From NCBI GenBank assembly GCA_016932165.1, contig JAFGDK010000089.1, positions 1-64,000 on the forward strand: a stretch of 64,000 bases of DNA. The letters run 5' to 3'. The position numbers and the translations under genes were made by a program. The notes beneath the pieces are model-generated. The model saw only the letters and a list, made by a program, of their open reading frames with translations. It made no database searches and was not told where the DNA came from. The DNA is from Anaerolineales bacterium (GTDB taxonomy: Bacteria > Chloroflexota > Anaerolineae > Anaerolineales > UBA11579). Of this stretch, positions 1 through 8,300 are shown piece after piece (the first letter of the stretch is position 1; each line of letters opens with the position of its first letter).

Positions 1-7
1 AAAAATG

Positions 8-57
8 TCAAGGTACGAAAAGGTGACAAAAGGTTACAAAAGGTTACAAAAGGTTAC
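8..57. repeat. Array of five 10-bp direct repeats
   Basis: Five consecutive 10-bp units are visible. The last three are identical (AAAAGGTTAC), the fourth from the end has one change (AAAAGGTGAC) and the first is degenerate. The period is about one helical turn, so each unit would face the same side of the DNA. The array is followed by a T-rich run and lies outside any credible gene. It could be a protein-binding array, the edge of a larger repeat, or simple tandem duplication; its left end may be cut by the window. Confidence 0.75.
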
Positions 58-151
58 ACTTTTTTATTATTTCTTGAAAGTTTCAAGTGGGTTGACTAAC
101 GGCAGCCTGGTAACAGTTTATTAGCGATCAGTTCCCGGTTCAACAGCAATA

Positions 152-532
152 TCACCAAGAAGATGCCTTGATGCCAATATGGTGAAGGTTCAATCCTTCC
201 GCAATTCCATTTACATCTCCACCATAAAAGAAGGGTCCAACAGAAAGATTTAACGGGTCTGCACCCAGGAGTAGAATGGCGAGGAAATAGAAAAAACCTT
301 TTGCAAATAGGAGGGGGGATCGGTCAAAGGTTTCAGCCCTCAGCAGGAGAAGATAACCGATCATGAGTGTCACAATGTTGCTCACCCCTGAGATTAATGC
401 CCACTTGAATCCATCTCTCTGTGCAACCGGAGTTCTGGGGAGATGTTCTTCTGGAATATTGGAGAAAAAGCGCCCAGCCAGGAAGCCTATAAACAATCCC
501 GCCCAGTTCCCAGAAGATGGCGGGTAAACCAC
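152..532 (-). CDS. Small putative membrane protein
   Basis: A 126-residue ORF with two clear hydrophobic stretches (about residues 48-64 and 80-92) and a weaker one near the N terminus. I do not recognise the family. The only available start is GTG at 532, because an in-frame stop lies just upstream, and I see no convincing ribosome-binding site. It overlaps the last 46 nt of the upstream hydrolase gene in another frame, which is unusually long for a translationally coupled pair. It may be a real terminal gene of the minus-strand run, a gene starting further in, or a remnant of a larger membrane protein. Confidence 0.45.
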   Translation of the reverse strand: MVYPPSSGNWAGLFIGFLAGRFFSNIPEEHLPRTPVAQRDGFKWALISGVSNIVTLMIGYLLLLRAETFDRSPLLFAKGFFYFLAILLLGADPLNLSVGPFFYGGDVNGIAEGLNLHHIGIKASSW

Positions 533-1332
533 GCTGCGGCATCATCTTCCATTTCAGGAGTCACCTGATGGCCGGCGGGATAGATGTTTAGTTTCAGGTT
601 CTCCTTGTTACCCTGATATGCTGGAAGCAGTTCCCGGTAACAGTCAATGGCGTAATGCTTCGGCTGATCTGTGTCAAAGTCGCAGTTCATCATCAGCAAT
701 GCCTTTGGGGCGATCTGCTTCAATTTTGAGTAGGGATCGATCTGCTCGATGAATTGGGTCCGTTCATTTGTCTCAGAAGCCTTGTTTTCAATCGCCTGCG
801 CCCAATCAGGGTTGGAGAAGGCACACTCATCCAGCAAATCCTTCCAGCGCCGGGTGAAGTTGGGAATCCCGATCATTGGGACAGCAGCCTTCATTTCAGC
901 AAGATTGGCAAATACCAGATAACTGGCATATCCGCCCATTGAAAGGCCGGTGACTCCGCAGCTGGTCAGATCGGCGCGCCCATCATCCTCAACTGATTTC
1001 AGAAGGGATCGGACATCCTCCAGGCATTGCCAGATGATTCTATTCATTGTGTAAAAAGTGTCCATCCCCATTTCCGGCGGATAGATGCTGCCCAGGTCTG
1101 GGTCGGCGGAGTTACCCAATCTGGGGTCTGATCGCTGGCCATGGTAAAGGGGGTCAAACGCCATGAAGAAAAAACCCTGCCGTGCAAGTTGGCAACCAAT
1201 TGATAAACCGGTTTCCTTGGTGCCGCCGTATCCAGGGATGAATACAATCACTGGACTGTGCTGACCATCAACTGGCACAATTTGCAGTGTCGGGATTTTA
1301 TTGAGGAACAGTGTTTCAACTAAAATTTTCAT
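487..1332 (-). CDS. Alpha/beta-hydrolase (esterase-like)
   Basis: A 281-residue protein of the alpha/beta-hydrolase superfamily, probably cytoplasmic because no signal peptide is seen. The oxyanion-side motif FIPGYGG lies near residue 31. The nucleophile elbow GLSMGG places the catalytic serine at about residue 131. Asp218 or Asp220 and His255 (in YPAGHQ) sit where the rest of the triad is expected. The acidic segment after the histidine and the closing helix fit a complete domain. Substrate cannot be told; dienelactone hydrolase or acyl-peptidase-like esterases are the nearest types. It lies 18 nt after the upstream lipoprotein gene, so co-transcription is likely. Confidence 0.85.
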   Translation of the reverse strand: MKILVETLFLNKIPTLQIVPVDGQHSPVIVFIPGYGGTKETGLSIGCQLARQGFFFMAFDPLYHGQRSDPRLGNSADPDLGSIYPPEMGMDTFYTMNRIIWQCLEDVRSLLKSVEDDGRADLTSCGVTGLSMGGYASYLVFANLAEMKAAVPMIGIPNFTRRWKDLLDECAFSNPDWAQAIENKASETNERTQFIEQIDPYSKLKQIAPKALLMMNCDFDTDQPKHYAIDCYRELLPAYQGNKENLKLNIYPAGHQVTPEMEDDAAAWFTRHLLGTGRDCL

Positions 1333-1350
1333 AACTGCAGAATTCTATGG

Positions 1351-2166
1351 CTAGTTTTGTGGTGGTGGCGAAATGTGTACGGCAAACGGTTCTGATGGCG
1401 GCAGCGTCAGGTCTTCACAAAACACGATGACTTGATAACTGGTATCTTTCTTTACTTGAACCTTGATTCCGGATGGATCAGTGGGGTGGGTCATCTGCCA
1501 TTGGCCTTCTGCTATCTGAGCACAGGTTCCCACCGGGAAGCCTTCTACTACTCCCGTGCCATCAAATAAGATGGGGAAAACGCAGTGTGTATCCGGAACA
1601 GGGGTTTCTCCTGTAATTATCAATGTGCCATCCGCCTCTACTGAAAATGAGCGTATGCGTCCGGCGCTGGACGCTTGAATATTATATTCAGGGGGTTTGG
1701 TGCTAAAGCTTACGGAATTTGCGCGATAAATCCGGCCAGCGTCCTCAACGATAGAGAATATGGTCACATTGCCCCCATATTCTGGCGATCCCCAGGTGAG
1801 GAAATAGACACCAGGGTCGAGTTTCCAGGAGCTGCTGGCAAGCTGGATCGTTTCGTCAGGAGAAATCGCCTGGATGGTATGCGCTTCTATCCTGGCGCGC
1901 GGTTCCCCACCGGCAGTCCAGAGGGTCATTTCCGCATCAAAGTTATCCTTTGCCGGGAAAAGCATCTTCCCGGGGTTTGAGACCATCAGAAAAGCGGATG
2001 TTTCCTGGTCAGCATTGGTCTCAATCGCTGCTGATAATCTTAGTGTGGTACTTACCAGATCGGAGCCAGGTTGTTCAGGTTGATTTGTCCCGCATGCGGT
2101 TAGGACTATGACAAGGACAACAATTAGCAGTAAAGATATTTTTTGGTTTCTGTCTTTAAGATACAT
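1351..2166 (-). CDS. Secreted lipoprotein of unknown function
   Basis: I place the start at the second methionine of the track ORF (position 2166), giving 271 residues. This ATG overlaps the stop of the upstream gene as TAATG and has GGAG ahead of it, whereas the longer start has nothing to support it. The N terminus is a lipoprotein signal peptide (MYLKDRNQ, a hydrophobic core, then LTAC with the lipidated cysteine at residue 25). The remainder looks beta-rich and extracytoplasmic and has no motif I recognise. Its tight coupling to the 60-residue membrane protein and the hydrolase suggests a shared surface or membrane process. Confidence 0.8.
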   Translation of the reverse strand: MYLKDRNQKISLLLIVVLVIVLTACGTNQPEQPGSDLVSTTLRLSAAIETNADQETSAFLMVSNPGKMLFPAKDNFDAEMTLWTAGGEPRARIEAHTIQAISPDETIQLASSSWKLDPGVYFLTWGSPEYGGNVTIFSIVEDAGRIYRANSVSFSTKPPEYNIQASSAGRIRSFSVEADGTLIITGETPVPDTHCVFPILFDGTGVVEGFPVGTCAQIAEGQWQMTHPTDPSGIKVQVKKDTSYQVIVFCEDLTLPPSEPFAVHISPPPQN

Positions 2167-2348
2167 TACTTCTCCTTCAGAGACTTTAGGGATGCAATGA
2201 TAATTCCACCACAAATTCCCAAGAGCATCCCTAAAACCAGATTGTTAAACACAATACCCAATAAAGTGCCAAAAATCAAGCCGTAGATGATCCATGGGCC
2301 AATATCAGCAGTTATTTTCTTTTGTTCCTTCTTTTTTTGAGATTGCAT
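2166..2348 (-). CDS. Small two-helix membrane protein
   Basis: A 60-residue protein with a lysine-rich N terminus followed by two glycine-rich transmembrane segments (about residues 18-36 and 38-53) and a basic tail. The compact hairpin with small residues suggests helix packing with a partner or oligomerisation. Its stop overlaps the start of the downstream lipoprotein gene by one base, which argues that it is translated. I know no named family for it. Possible roles are a small subunit or regulator of the neighbouring membrane complex; this is inference from position only. Confidence 0.7.
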   Translation of the reverse strand: MQSQKKKEQKKITADIGPWIIYGLIFGTLLGIVFNNLVLGMLLGICGGIIIASLKSLKEK

Positions 2349-2391
2349 GAGAGTTCCTTTTTATCTATTCAGGTATTTCATTGTAAACGAT

Positions 2392-3252
2392 TCATTGAGT
2401 AGTGAGCCTTTGCCCGGGAAATAAGATTACAAGGATGCCAGCATAGATGATTCCGTCTGCCAGCAGTTCCAGACCGTGAAAGAAGCGCAACTGCCAGGGG
2501 AACCAGTAAGCAGTGATCACCGCCATAAACGCGGTCAGGACAAAAAAGGATGCTCCCAGCGATAACCATAAATTCCGGCGTGACCCATGCCAAAAACGGA
2601 TTACCGGCCAACAGATGAGCAAGAAAAGTGCACTCCGGCCCAACTGCAGCGGGATCAACTGTCCCCAGGTGGGGGCGGTGAGTTCGTACTGTCCCTGGGA
2701 GTAAAACTCTATCACGAAGGGTTGCACAAGCAGGCCAAAAATGAAGTACACTGCCGGGTAGGCGCTCAGAGCAGCTGCCAGCTTCCAGCCCCATCCGGAA
2801 AGATCAAGCCCCATCTCCGATTGGTTGGTAGATTCTGCCGGAGGAAAAAACCAGACAACAGCCCCGGTCAGGCATAGGCTGGGCAGCACAAAGTTCAAGA
2901 TGGTGAACAGGGCTGAATTCACGGAGGAGACCGCACCTGTTTCCATAAAGAAATAAGACTCTAGCACCATCCCAACTCCTCCAATTCCCCAAGTCAGTGC
3001 AAATAGGATCAACCATCTTCCAGGTGGTTTGACAGCCAAATTTCTGGACAGGAATGAGAGCGGCAAAGCCAGGATCAGGCTGCCCAGCATAAACCAGAGC
3101 GCAATCGTGTTGGCATCTGTGCCTGCTGGCATTTCCGGGGACTGCAAGCCAAGCATAGGGAGCAAAGCGCCGCTTAACGCCATACCGATGAAAAAAGCAA
3201 TGGCGCTGACAGGCAGCTTCCAGAGGTATTGAAGGATTGATTTTGCGTGCAT
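2392..3252 (-). CDS. Polytopic membrane protein, unknown function
   Basis: A 286-residue integral membrane protein with about eight hydrophobic segments spread over the whole length and short polar loops. The start has a good ribosome-binding site (TTAGGAG, then AAAACTAA before ATG). No catalytic or binding motif is obvious and I cannot assign a family. It is 43 nt upstream of the 60-residue membrane protein and about 140 bp downstream of the bactofilin-like gene, so it may head a sub-operon with the small protein, lipoprotein and hydrolase. Confidence 0.8.
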   Translation of the reverse strand: MHAKSILQYLWKLPVSAIAFFIGMALSGALLPMLGLQSPEMPAGTDANTIALWFMLGSLILALPLSFLSRNLAVKPPGRWLILFALTWGIGGVGMVLESYFFMETGAVSSVNSALFTILNFVLPSLCLTGAVVWFFPPAESTNQSEMGLDLSGWGWKLAAALSAYPAVYFIFGLLVQPFVIEFYSQGQYELTAPTWGQLIPLQLGRSALFLLICWPVIRFWHGSRRNLWLSLGASFFVLTAFMAVITAYWFPWQLRFFHGLELLADGIIYAGILVILFPGQRLTTQ

Positions 3253-3392
3253 TTAGTTTTCTCCTAATTGATTTTTAACCTAATCATAAATAAAAACTTG
3301 ACTTGCTACATTCGCCATCTGAAGAGATTATTCCCTGGTCAGGTAGATAGTTTTCATCGGTAGGGAGAAGACCAGACCAGCCGCCTCGGCTT

Positions 3393-4310
3393 TTATTTTT
3401 GGTCATATAAAGTTTCAGGTGTAAAACGGCGAAATCCATACCGTGTCAGGAAGGTGGCTCCCAGCCCAATGGTGCCAAATAAAATATTAGCCAGACCGCC
3501 GACATAAGGTAAGGCCCCAATAGCAGAGAAACAAAATATAGTAACGAAAACGCTCCCAAAAACTTCAGCTTTAGAATAGGCGCGCCCCCATTTCTCTGCT
3601 GCCATTTTCCCAAGAAAAACCGCACCGGAAATCCAACCGAAAACAATAGAGAATCCAAGGAAAAACATGCCAAGCAGTGCAACAGGTATCAGGACCAGCG
3701 TGTATGCCAACAAGACCAAAAGCGTCAGACCGACCACTCCTACCAGGATACCCATCGCAATCGACACCCAGAAATGCTTTATTTCTGTCTCCCCGACCCG
3801 CATGAGCTGGCCTGCCAGATAGTTATTCAGCACCAGTGCGAGTAAACCGATCAGGAATGCATTGAGAATCCAACGTCCAAGGGTGCCAATAATGGTTTGA
3901 TGTTGTTGAGAGCTGACTTCAGGAATCTGAATCCTGGTGCCTGTATTGATTTTTTCGACAGCATTTTCAATCTGACTGCCTTGCAGTTCGCCACCGCCGT
4001 GGTTCAAAACCCCATTGATCTTTGCATGATCCCCCACCTGTAATGTGCCGCCGAGGGCAGAAACATTGCCTTGAATGATTCCATCTAATCTCAATTTGCC
4101 AGCGATGAGGTGGGCATCGCCATCCAGCAATGCGTTTTTTAATATAGTCACACTCCCTCCGAGGATAATTAAATCTCCGGAAAGTGAAGAGTGGATCACA
4201 TGCTCTCCTTCAGTGATAAAACTCACCTGGTAAAAACCATTCCTGCTGCACCCGTTACACAAAAAAGCAAACAAGATGCTGAATATCAGCCAGAACTGTT
4301 TGTCTTTCAT
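3393..4310 (-). CDS. Bactofilin-like repeat protein fused to membrane domain
   Basis: A 305-residue protein in three parts. A signal peptide ends in a cysteine at residue 21 (LCNGC, an imperfect lipobox). Residues about 40-115 form short glycine-punctuated repeats such as LDGDAHLIAGKL and VSALGGTLQVGDHAKINGVL, the pattern of polymer-forming bactofilin-type right-handed beta-helices. The C-terminal half (about 145-290) has four or more transmembrane segments. Bactofilins are usually cytosolic scaffolds; here the repeats would be exported, so the role is probably an envelope scaffold or sensor. Its start overlaps the stop of the MFS-like gene by 4 nt (ATGA), showing operon coupling. Confidence 0.75.
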   Translation of the reverse strand: MKDKQFWLIFSILFAFLCNGCSRNGFYQVSFITEGEHVIHSSLSGDLIILGGSVTILKNALLDGDAHLIAGKLRLDGIIQGNVSALGGTLQVGDHAKINGVLNHGGGELQGSQIENAVEKINTGTRIQIPEVSSQQHQTIIGTLGRWILNAFLIGLLALVLNNYLAGQLMRVGETEIKHFWVSIAMGILVGVVGLTLLVLLAYTLVLIPVALLGMFFLGFSIVFGWISGAVFLGKMAAEKWGRAYSKAEVFGSVFVTIFCFSAIGALPYVGGLANILFGTIGLGATFLTRYGFRRFTPETLYDQK

Positions 4311-5572
4311 ATCAACTTCTCCTGTTTTTTGAAGAATGCGAATAAAACCATGATCAAAAAGGCAAGCATTGCTAAAGAGTCTACTATCTGAATATGCTGT
4401 TCAAGGGTCATGCCGCGCCCCTGCCAGAAGATGGCCAATCCGGTACTGAGGAAGGTGGCTGTCCAGGCAGATGAAGCAACGCCAAGCGCAGAATGCATAC
4501 CGATTGTTTTGGGTGTCGATAGATCTGCCCAGATGGAAAAATTGATAACGGTGTAAAGGCTTACCGTCAGGGCATACATCATTGGCAGGGCAAGAGTCAC
4601 TTTGCCTTCCCCATATGTGCGGAGGTGAAGACTATATTGTAGATGGGTGAGCGCAAACATCCCAAAGATCCAATAAAACAGGTGTCTTTCATTTAGGGAG
4701 CTGTAAAGCACACCCGCAATCAATGCTCCTCCGACATGAACCACTGCGATAAACAGCCGGTCTGAAAATACTGGGGATTGCCAGCTTGAGTGCATCAAAG
4801 CAGGAACTTTCAACATTCGGAGAAACCCCAAACTGTCGATGAAATAAATTAAGAACATCAAAATCAGCATTTGCTGAACGATACGACTTGGTATGCTTTT
4901 ATTATCTGATCTGGTGCGAACAAAACGCCCAATACCATATTCCGAAAGGGTATGCTGGTTTGAAAGAGATCCAATCCAGGGGACTTTCAAAAAGGCTAAT
5001 CCGCCGATACCTGCTGCCCCCAAGAATAGGATCCACAAGAACTGCTGCCGGAAGAACTCGAAGGTCCATTCGCTGGAAAACACTTCAGCAGCGAAGTATG
5101 CGATTGCGGTCACAATTGCCGCAACATATCCTCTATCGCGTACAGGAATCAGATCGATCGTCATCGAGAACATGGCCGGCACGCCAACCCCCAGCGCAAT
5201 TGAGGAAAAAACCACCCAAACCATAAACCCTGCTTCGGTTGTTATCAGTGGAAGGTATAAGGTCAGGAGCGCCTGACTCAAAACCACCCCAAATGAAATT
5301 CTTATTTTGGTTTTGAACTGCTGGCGCCGGCACTGCTGCTCCATCCACCAGCCAAAACCCAAAGCAACCAGGCAGGTGCAGATTGCCAATAAAGCCATAT
5401 CTCGGGCAATCACATCCGCTCCTAAATTCAATTGTGTTGCCGCAAAATCTTCTAACCCTAATTGCACGAATGTCAGGTTGTAGTAGTAGCCGGTGGACAT
5501 CATCCCGATGAACAAGAGATACCCAAACACTGCGTGCCATTTTCGCTGCTGGAGCAATTGGAAGAAATTCAT
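4307..5572 (-). CDS. MFS-like transporter
   Basis: A 421-residue protein with about twelve hydrophobic segments arranged as two halves, consistent with a major facilitator superfamily transporter. The first half carries basic and acidic residues between segments as in MFS loops (for example DLIPVRDRGYVAAI). Substrate is not evident. It sits between an ABC permease gene (27 nt upstream) and the bactofilin-like gene, which it overlaps by 4 nt, so it is part of the same transcript. A divergent MFS member lacking transport function is possible. Confidence 0.7.
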   Translation of the reverse strand: MNFFQLLQQRKWHAVFGYLLFIGMMSTGYYYNLTFVQLGLEDFAATQLNLGADVIARDMALLAICTCLVALGFGWWMEQQCRRQQFKTKIRISFGVVLSQALLTLYLPLITTEAGFMVWVVFSSIALGVGVPAMFSMTIDLIPVRDRGYVAAIVTAIAYFAAEVFSSEWTFEFFRQQFLWILFLGAAGIGGLAFLKVPWIGSLSNQHTLSEYGIGRFVRTRSDNKSIPSRIVQQMLILMFLIYFIDSLGFLRMLKVPALMHSSWQSPVFSDRLFIAVVHVGGALIAGVLYSSLNERHLFYWIFGMFALTHLQYSLHLRTYGEGKVTLALPMMYALTVSLYTVINFSIWADLSTPKTIGMHSALGVASSAWTATFLSTGLAIFWQGRGMTLEQHIQIVDSLAMLAFLIMVLFAFFKKQEKLI

Positions 5573-5599
5573 ACCCTCACTCTTTTGGTTTTGAATGTG

Positions 5600-6433
5600 T
5601 TAAAACTCTGTCTTATCCAGCTTGCGTATACCGGCGAGGATGAACACAACAGACCACACCAATGTTGCAGCTGTCGGCGCGAGTATCATTGCTGGCGGTA
5701 TGGATTGAGTTCCATCAATTAAATTTGCCAGTTTCCCAAGCATCCAGGGAGTGAGATAAGCAGCCGGTTGGAGAAATCCCACCAGCACATTACCGCCAAA
5801 TAACACCCCCAGGGAGAGGCCCAGAATGGGAATCCGGGTTTGGAAGACCGCTCCGGCCATCAGCGTCAGAGTGAGGTAGAAGGTGGTGTGGACGGCAATC
5901 ATAGTGACACCGATGAGAAACGGAAGGACCTGAAGTGGACCGCCGGCCCGTAAACTTAGCAATCCATATGCCACGATCGCTGGCAGTGCGATCAAAAAGA
6001 TCAGGATCGCCAACAAGTTTGCGCACAATTTTGCCAGAAGATAAGATCGGCGGGTGACTGGCTTGGCCAGCAGCCATTCAGTCAGCCCGAGCTGCTTTTC
6101 CTGTAGGACGGCATCCTGGCTGAGAACGACCGCTCCAACGGCCATCGCCATTGTGCCCACTTCAAAGAAAACACTTCGCCCCATTTCCAATCCAAAGGCA
6201 ATTGGACCTCCCGCGGCAGCCACATTGGGGTCATCGATTGCTGCGGCGAGCTGGGGAACTATAAAAGCTATCATAGCGATCAGGCCACCCAATGCGCCGC
6301 TCCAGAGGATCATATTGATCCACCATAAATGCGTCCGCCACCAACCGCGGTTCTCTTTCCAGAACAGATTCGAGAAGCCGCGTAGATGGTCCCATTCACG
6401 TACAGGTTGCAATTCTAAGTTCGCTCTCATCAT
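5600..6433 (-). CDS. ABC-2 type transporter permease
   Basis: A 277-residue membrane protein with about six transmembrane segments. After a first segment at about residues 35-65 there is a cytoplasmic-type element (QDAVLQEKQLGLTEWLLAKPVTRRSYLLAKL) typical of ABC-2 family permeases, followed by four more hydrophobic segments. It would pair with the ATPase encoded just upstream, overlapping it as ATGA with AAGGAGAACA as ribosome-binding site. Direction is probably export. The substrate cannot be read from the sequence. Confidence 0.85.
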   Translation of the reverse strand: MMRANLELQPVREWDHLRGFSNLFWKENRGWWRTHLWWINMILWSGALGGLIAMIAFIVPQLAAAIDDPNVAAAGGPIAFGLEMGRSVFFEVGTMAMAVGAVVLSQDAVLQEKQLGLTEWLLAKPVTRRSYLLAKLCANLLAILIFLIALPAIVAYGLLSLRAGGPLQVLPFLIGVTMIAVHTTFYLTLTLMAGAVFQTRIPILGLSLGVLFGGNVLVGFLQPAAYLTPWMLGKLANLIDGTQSIPPAMILAPTAATLVWSVVFILAGIRKLDKTEF

Positions 6434-7383
6434 TGTTCTCCTTTGATAATGTCCATGAACACTTCTTCGAGTTCAAATTTTTTCCGAGAATATTCAGCAA
6501 CGATGATCTCAGGGTCGCTCAATATGGTGCGGAGCAGATGCTTTTCAGCTTTCGCTTCATCCAGGATGTTGATATCCAGGACATGGTTTCCATTCAGTTT
6601 TGCATTCGATATCCCGGATATCCAGGGGATCTGATTGAGCTTTTCCACCACGCTCAGGGGATTACCTTTTACGATCACGTTGTAGATCGTCCCGTTCTGC
6701 CCATTTAGGATCTGTTCAATCGCGCCGCTGGCGACAATCTTGCCGCTGTTCAGAATGGCCACCGTATCAGAAACCCGCTGGACATCATCCAGAATGTGGG
6801 TGGAATAAAAGATTGTGGTATGCTCTCGGAGCCGATCCATAATCTCCAGCACGGCCTGACGGCCGAGCGGATCCAGCGCAGATGCGGGCTCATCCAGGAT
6901 CAACAGGTCTGGGTAGTTGACCTGTGCCAGGGCAATTCCCAGGCGCTGCTTCTCACCGCCGGAAAAACCTTTGATCGCCCGGTCGGCTTTAGATTCCAGC
7001 CCGACCATAGCGAGCATTTCGTCACATCTTTCCCGGAGCTTGAATTCTGGTCCGCTGAAGAAGAACTTTGCGGTAAATATCAGATTCTCCCGTGCGGTCA
7101 TGTATTCAATGAAACGCGGGTGCTGGGGCAGATAGCCGATCCTTTCTCGGATTGCCACACTCTCCTTCTGGATATCCATCCCAAAGATGGCAGCTCTTCC
7201 GCTGGTTGGGCGTACCAGCCTAAGCAAAATCTTCATCAGGGTGGTTTTCCCAGCCCCATTGGGGCCCAGAAAGCCATAGATTGAATTCCGGCGAACTTGC
7301 AGATCCACACCTTTTAGGGCTTGGGTTTCCCCATACTTTTTAGTGATCCCATCTATCTTGATAACAAAATCCTGTTGGGCCAT
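6430..7383 (-). CDS. ABC transporter ATP-binding protein
   Basis: A 317-residue ATPase subunit of an ABC-2 exporter. Walker A is GPNGAGKTT (residues 40-48), the signature is FSGGEKQRLG (about 140-149), Walker B is LLILDEP (about 160-166) with the catalytic glutamate, and the switch histidine is in STHILDD. The C-terminal 90 residues form the accessory domain common in CcmA/DrrA-like subunits. It is followed at once by its permease gene and preceded by an orphan receiver protein 23 nt upstream. All nucleotide-binding motifs are intact. Confidence 0.93.
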   Translation of the reverse strand: MAQQDFVIKIDGITKKYGETQALKGVDLQVRRNSIYGFLGPNGAGKTTLMKILLRLVRPTSGRAAIFGMDIQKESVAIRERIGYLPQHPRFIEYMTARENLIFTAKFFFSGPEFKLRERCDEMLAMVGLESKADRAIKGFSGGEKQRLGIALAQVNYPDLLILDEPASALDPLGRQAVLEIMDRLREHTTIFYSTHILDDVQRVSDTVAILNSGKIVASGAIEQILNGQNGTIYNVIVKGNPLSVVEKLNQIPWISGISNAKLNGNHVLDINILDEAKAEKHLLRTILSDPEIIVAEYSRKKFELEEVFMDIIKGEQ

Positions 7384-7406
7384 GGCTTGATGTGCTCCTT
7401 ATAAGG

Positions 7407-7766
7407 TTATTTTTGTACAATCTTTATAAGAGATTGAATGAAGATCTCGGGATTCATCTGTTTGGATAAAAATCCATCGACTGGGTAATCCTGGATGATC
7501 CGTTCATCTTCAGGTTTCACACTCATTGCATACAGGCAAGTAGATGGACAATGGTCTCGAATTATCTGGATCAGCCGCTGGTGATTCGTGCCCGGAAGGT
7601 TCCAATCCATCAGGACAATATCTGGTTGTTTAAGGCAAACCTGGGCTAAGAGGCTCTCAGCGTTTTCCGCTTCTCCAGAGATGACTGCGATTTCCTGATT
7701 CTCAATCGCCAGGCGAACGGCCTTTCGTACATGGTTTTCTCCATCGGCAAGAAATAACGTTTTCAT
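7407..7766 (-). CDS. Stand-alone response-regulator receiver
   Basis: A 119-residue protein that is only a receiver domain. Asp54 in VLMDWNLPG is the expected phosphorylation site, a serine in YAMS takes the switch position and a lysine in DGFLSK the conserved basic position. The acidic pocket is slightly altered (ADGEN in place of the usual paired acids). There is no DNA-binding or enzymatic output domain, so it would act by protein contact, perhaps on the ABC system encoded 23 nt downstream, or as a phosphate sink for the nearby kinase. A very stable hairpin lies just upstream. Confidence 0.85.
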   Translation of the reverse strand: MKTLFLADGENHVRKAVRLAIENQEIAVISGEAENAESLLAQVCLKQPDIVLMDWNLPGTNHQRLIQIIRDHCPSTCLYAMSVKPEDERIIQDYPVDGFLSKQMNPEIFIQSLIKIVQK

Positions 7767-7783
7767 GTGGCAATCACCTTTGC

Positions 7784-7819
7784 GCTGGCTGCCGCTGGAT
7801 GTTCCCAGCGGCAGCCAGC
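7784..7819. other. Perfect 15-bp hairpin between two genes
   Basis: GCTGGCTGCCGCTGG pairs perfectly with its complement across a 6-nt loop. It lies 16 bp beyond the stop of the DUF3828-like gene and directly before the ribosome-binding site of the receiver gene (AAAGGTGATTGCCAC ATG). No T-tract follows on the minus strand, so it is not a standard intrinsic terminator. It could stabilise the 3' end of the upstream message, mark an RNase processing site, or dampen read-through into the receiver and ABC genes. Confidence 0.7.
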
Positions 7820-7835
7820 CAGAAGCTATAGTGAA

Positions 7836-8261
7836 TTACTGACACTCCACTTGATCGATCAACCAATCGTTTCCGTCCAGGATCAGGTTCACACCGAACT
7901 CATGGCCCTCAAAATCTGTGTTGACGACTACGAAGGCTTGGTCTCCATCCTTTTCAACAGTCTTGATGGTGAAGGAGCCTGGCTTGTCCTGTGCACACAG
8001 GATCGGGTCATACATCATGCCGTCCTGGGTAAATTTGTCCAGGAACTGAATGAAATCCGGGCTGAGGTTGCCGTTCCCCTGGTAAATTTTGTCGACCAGA
8101 GGGTTGCCTTCATAACCCAGATAGGCTTGATAGAAATTTTCGACAACTTCATCGGGGCCGGGTGAAGTGAAAGGCGTCTGAGGCCCAAAGATGATCGCGG
8201 CTGAGGTCAGCAAGGCTACGGCCAGGATCAGGATCACACTGAAAATCGTTTTTTTGTTCAT
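7836..8261 (-). CDS. Small exported protein, DUF3828-like
   Basis: A 141-residue protein with an N-terminal membrane anchor or signal (about residues 6-28) followed by a compact domain. The pattern VENFYQAYLGYEGNPL, then SPDFIQFLD, a CAQDKP segment and a closing NDWLIDQVEC resembles DUF3828/NTF2-like exported domains. The two cysteines (in ILCAQD and VECQ) could form a disulphide outside the cell. Function is unknown. The ribosome-binding site AAGGAGAG precedes the ATG. It lies about 120 bp after the regulator gene, separated from it by a terminator. Confidence 0.7.
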   Translation of the reverse strand: MNKKTIFSVILILAVALLTSAAIIFGPQTPFTSPGPDEVVENFYQAYLGYEGNPLVDKIYQGNGNLSPDFIQFLDKFTQDGMMYDPILCAQDKPGSFTIKTVEKDGDQAFVVVNTDFEGHEFGVNLILDGNDWLIDQVECQ

Positions 8262-8300
8262 TTTTTTCTCTCCTTATGAGTTGGTTGGTGACTATACTTT

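Noticed and set aside
2378-2794. 138-residue minus-strand ORF within the 2392-3252 gene
   Set aside because: It overlaps the longer membrane protein in another frame and has an Arg/Pro/His-rich, non-protein-like composition; there is no sign of a frameshift in the longer gene.
7851-7862. TTGATCGATCAA, resembling an FNR/CRP-type half-site pair
   Set aside because: It lies in the coding sequence of the DUF3828-like protein near its end and its spacing does not fit the FNR consensus.
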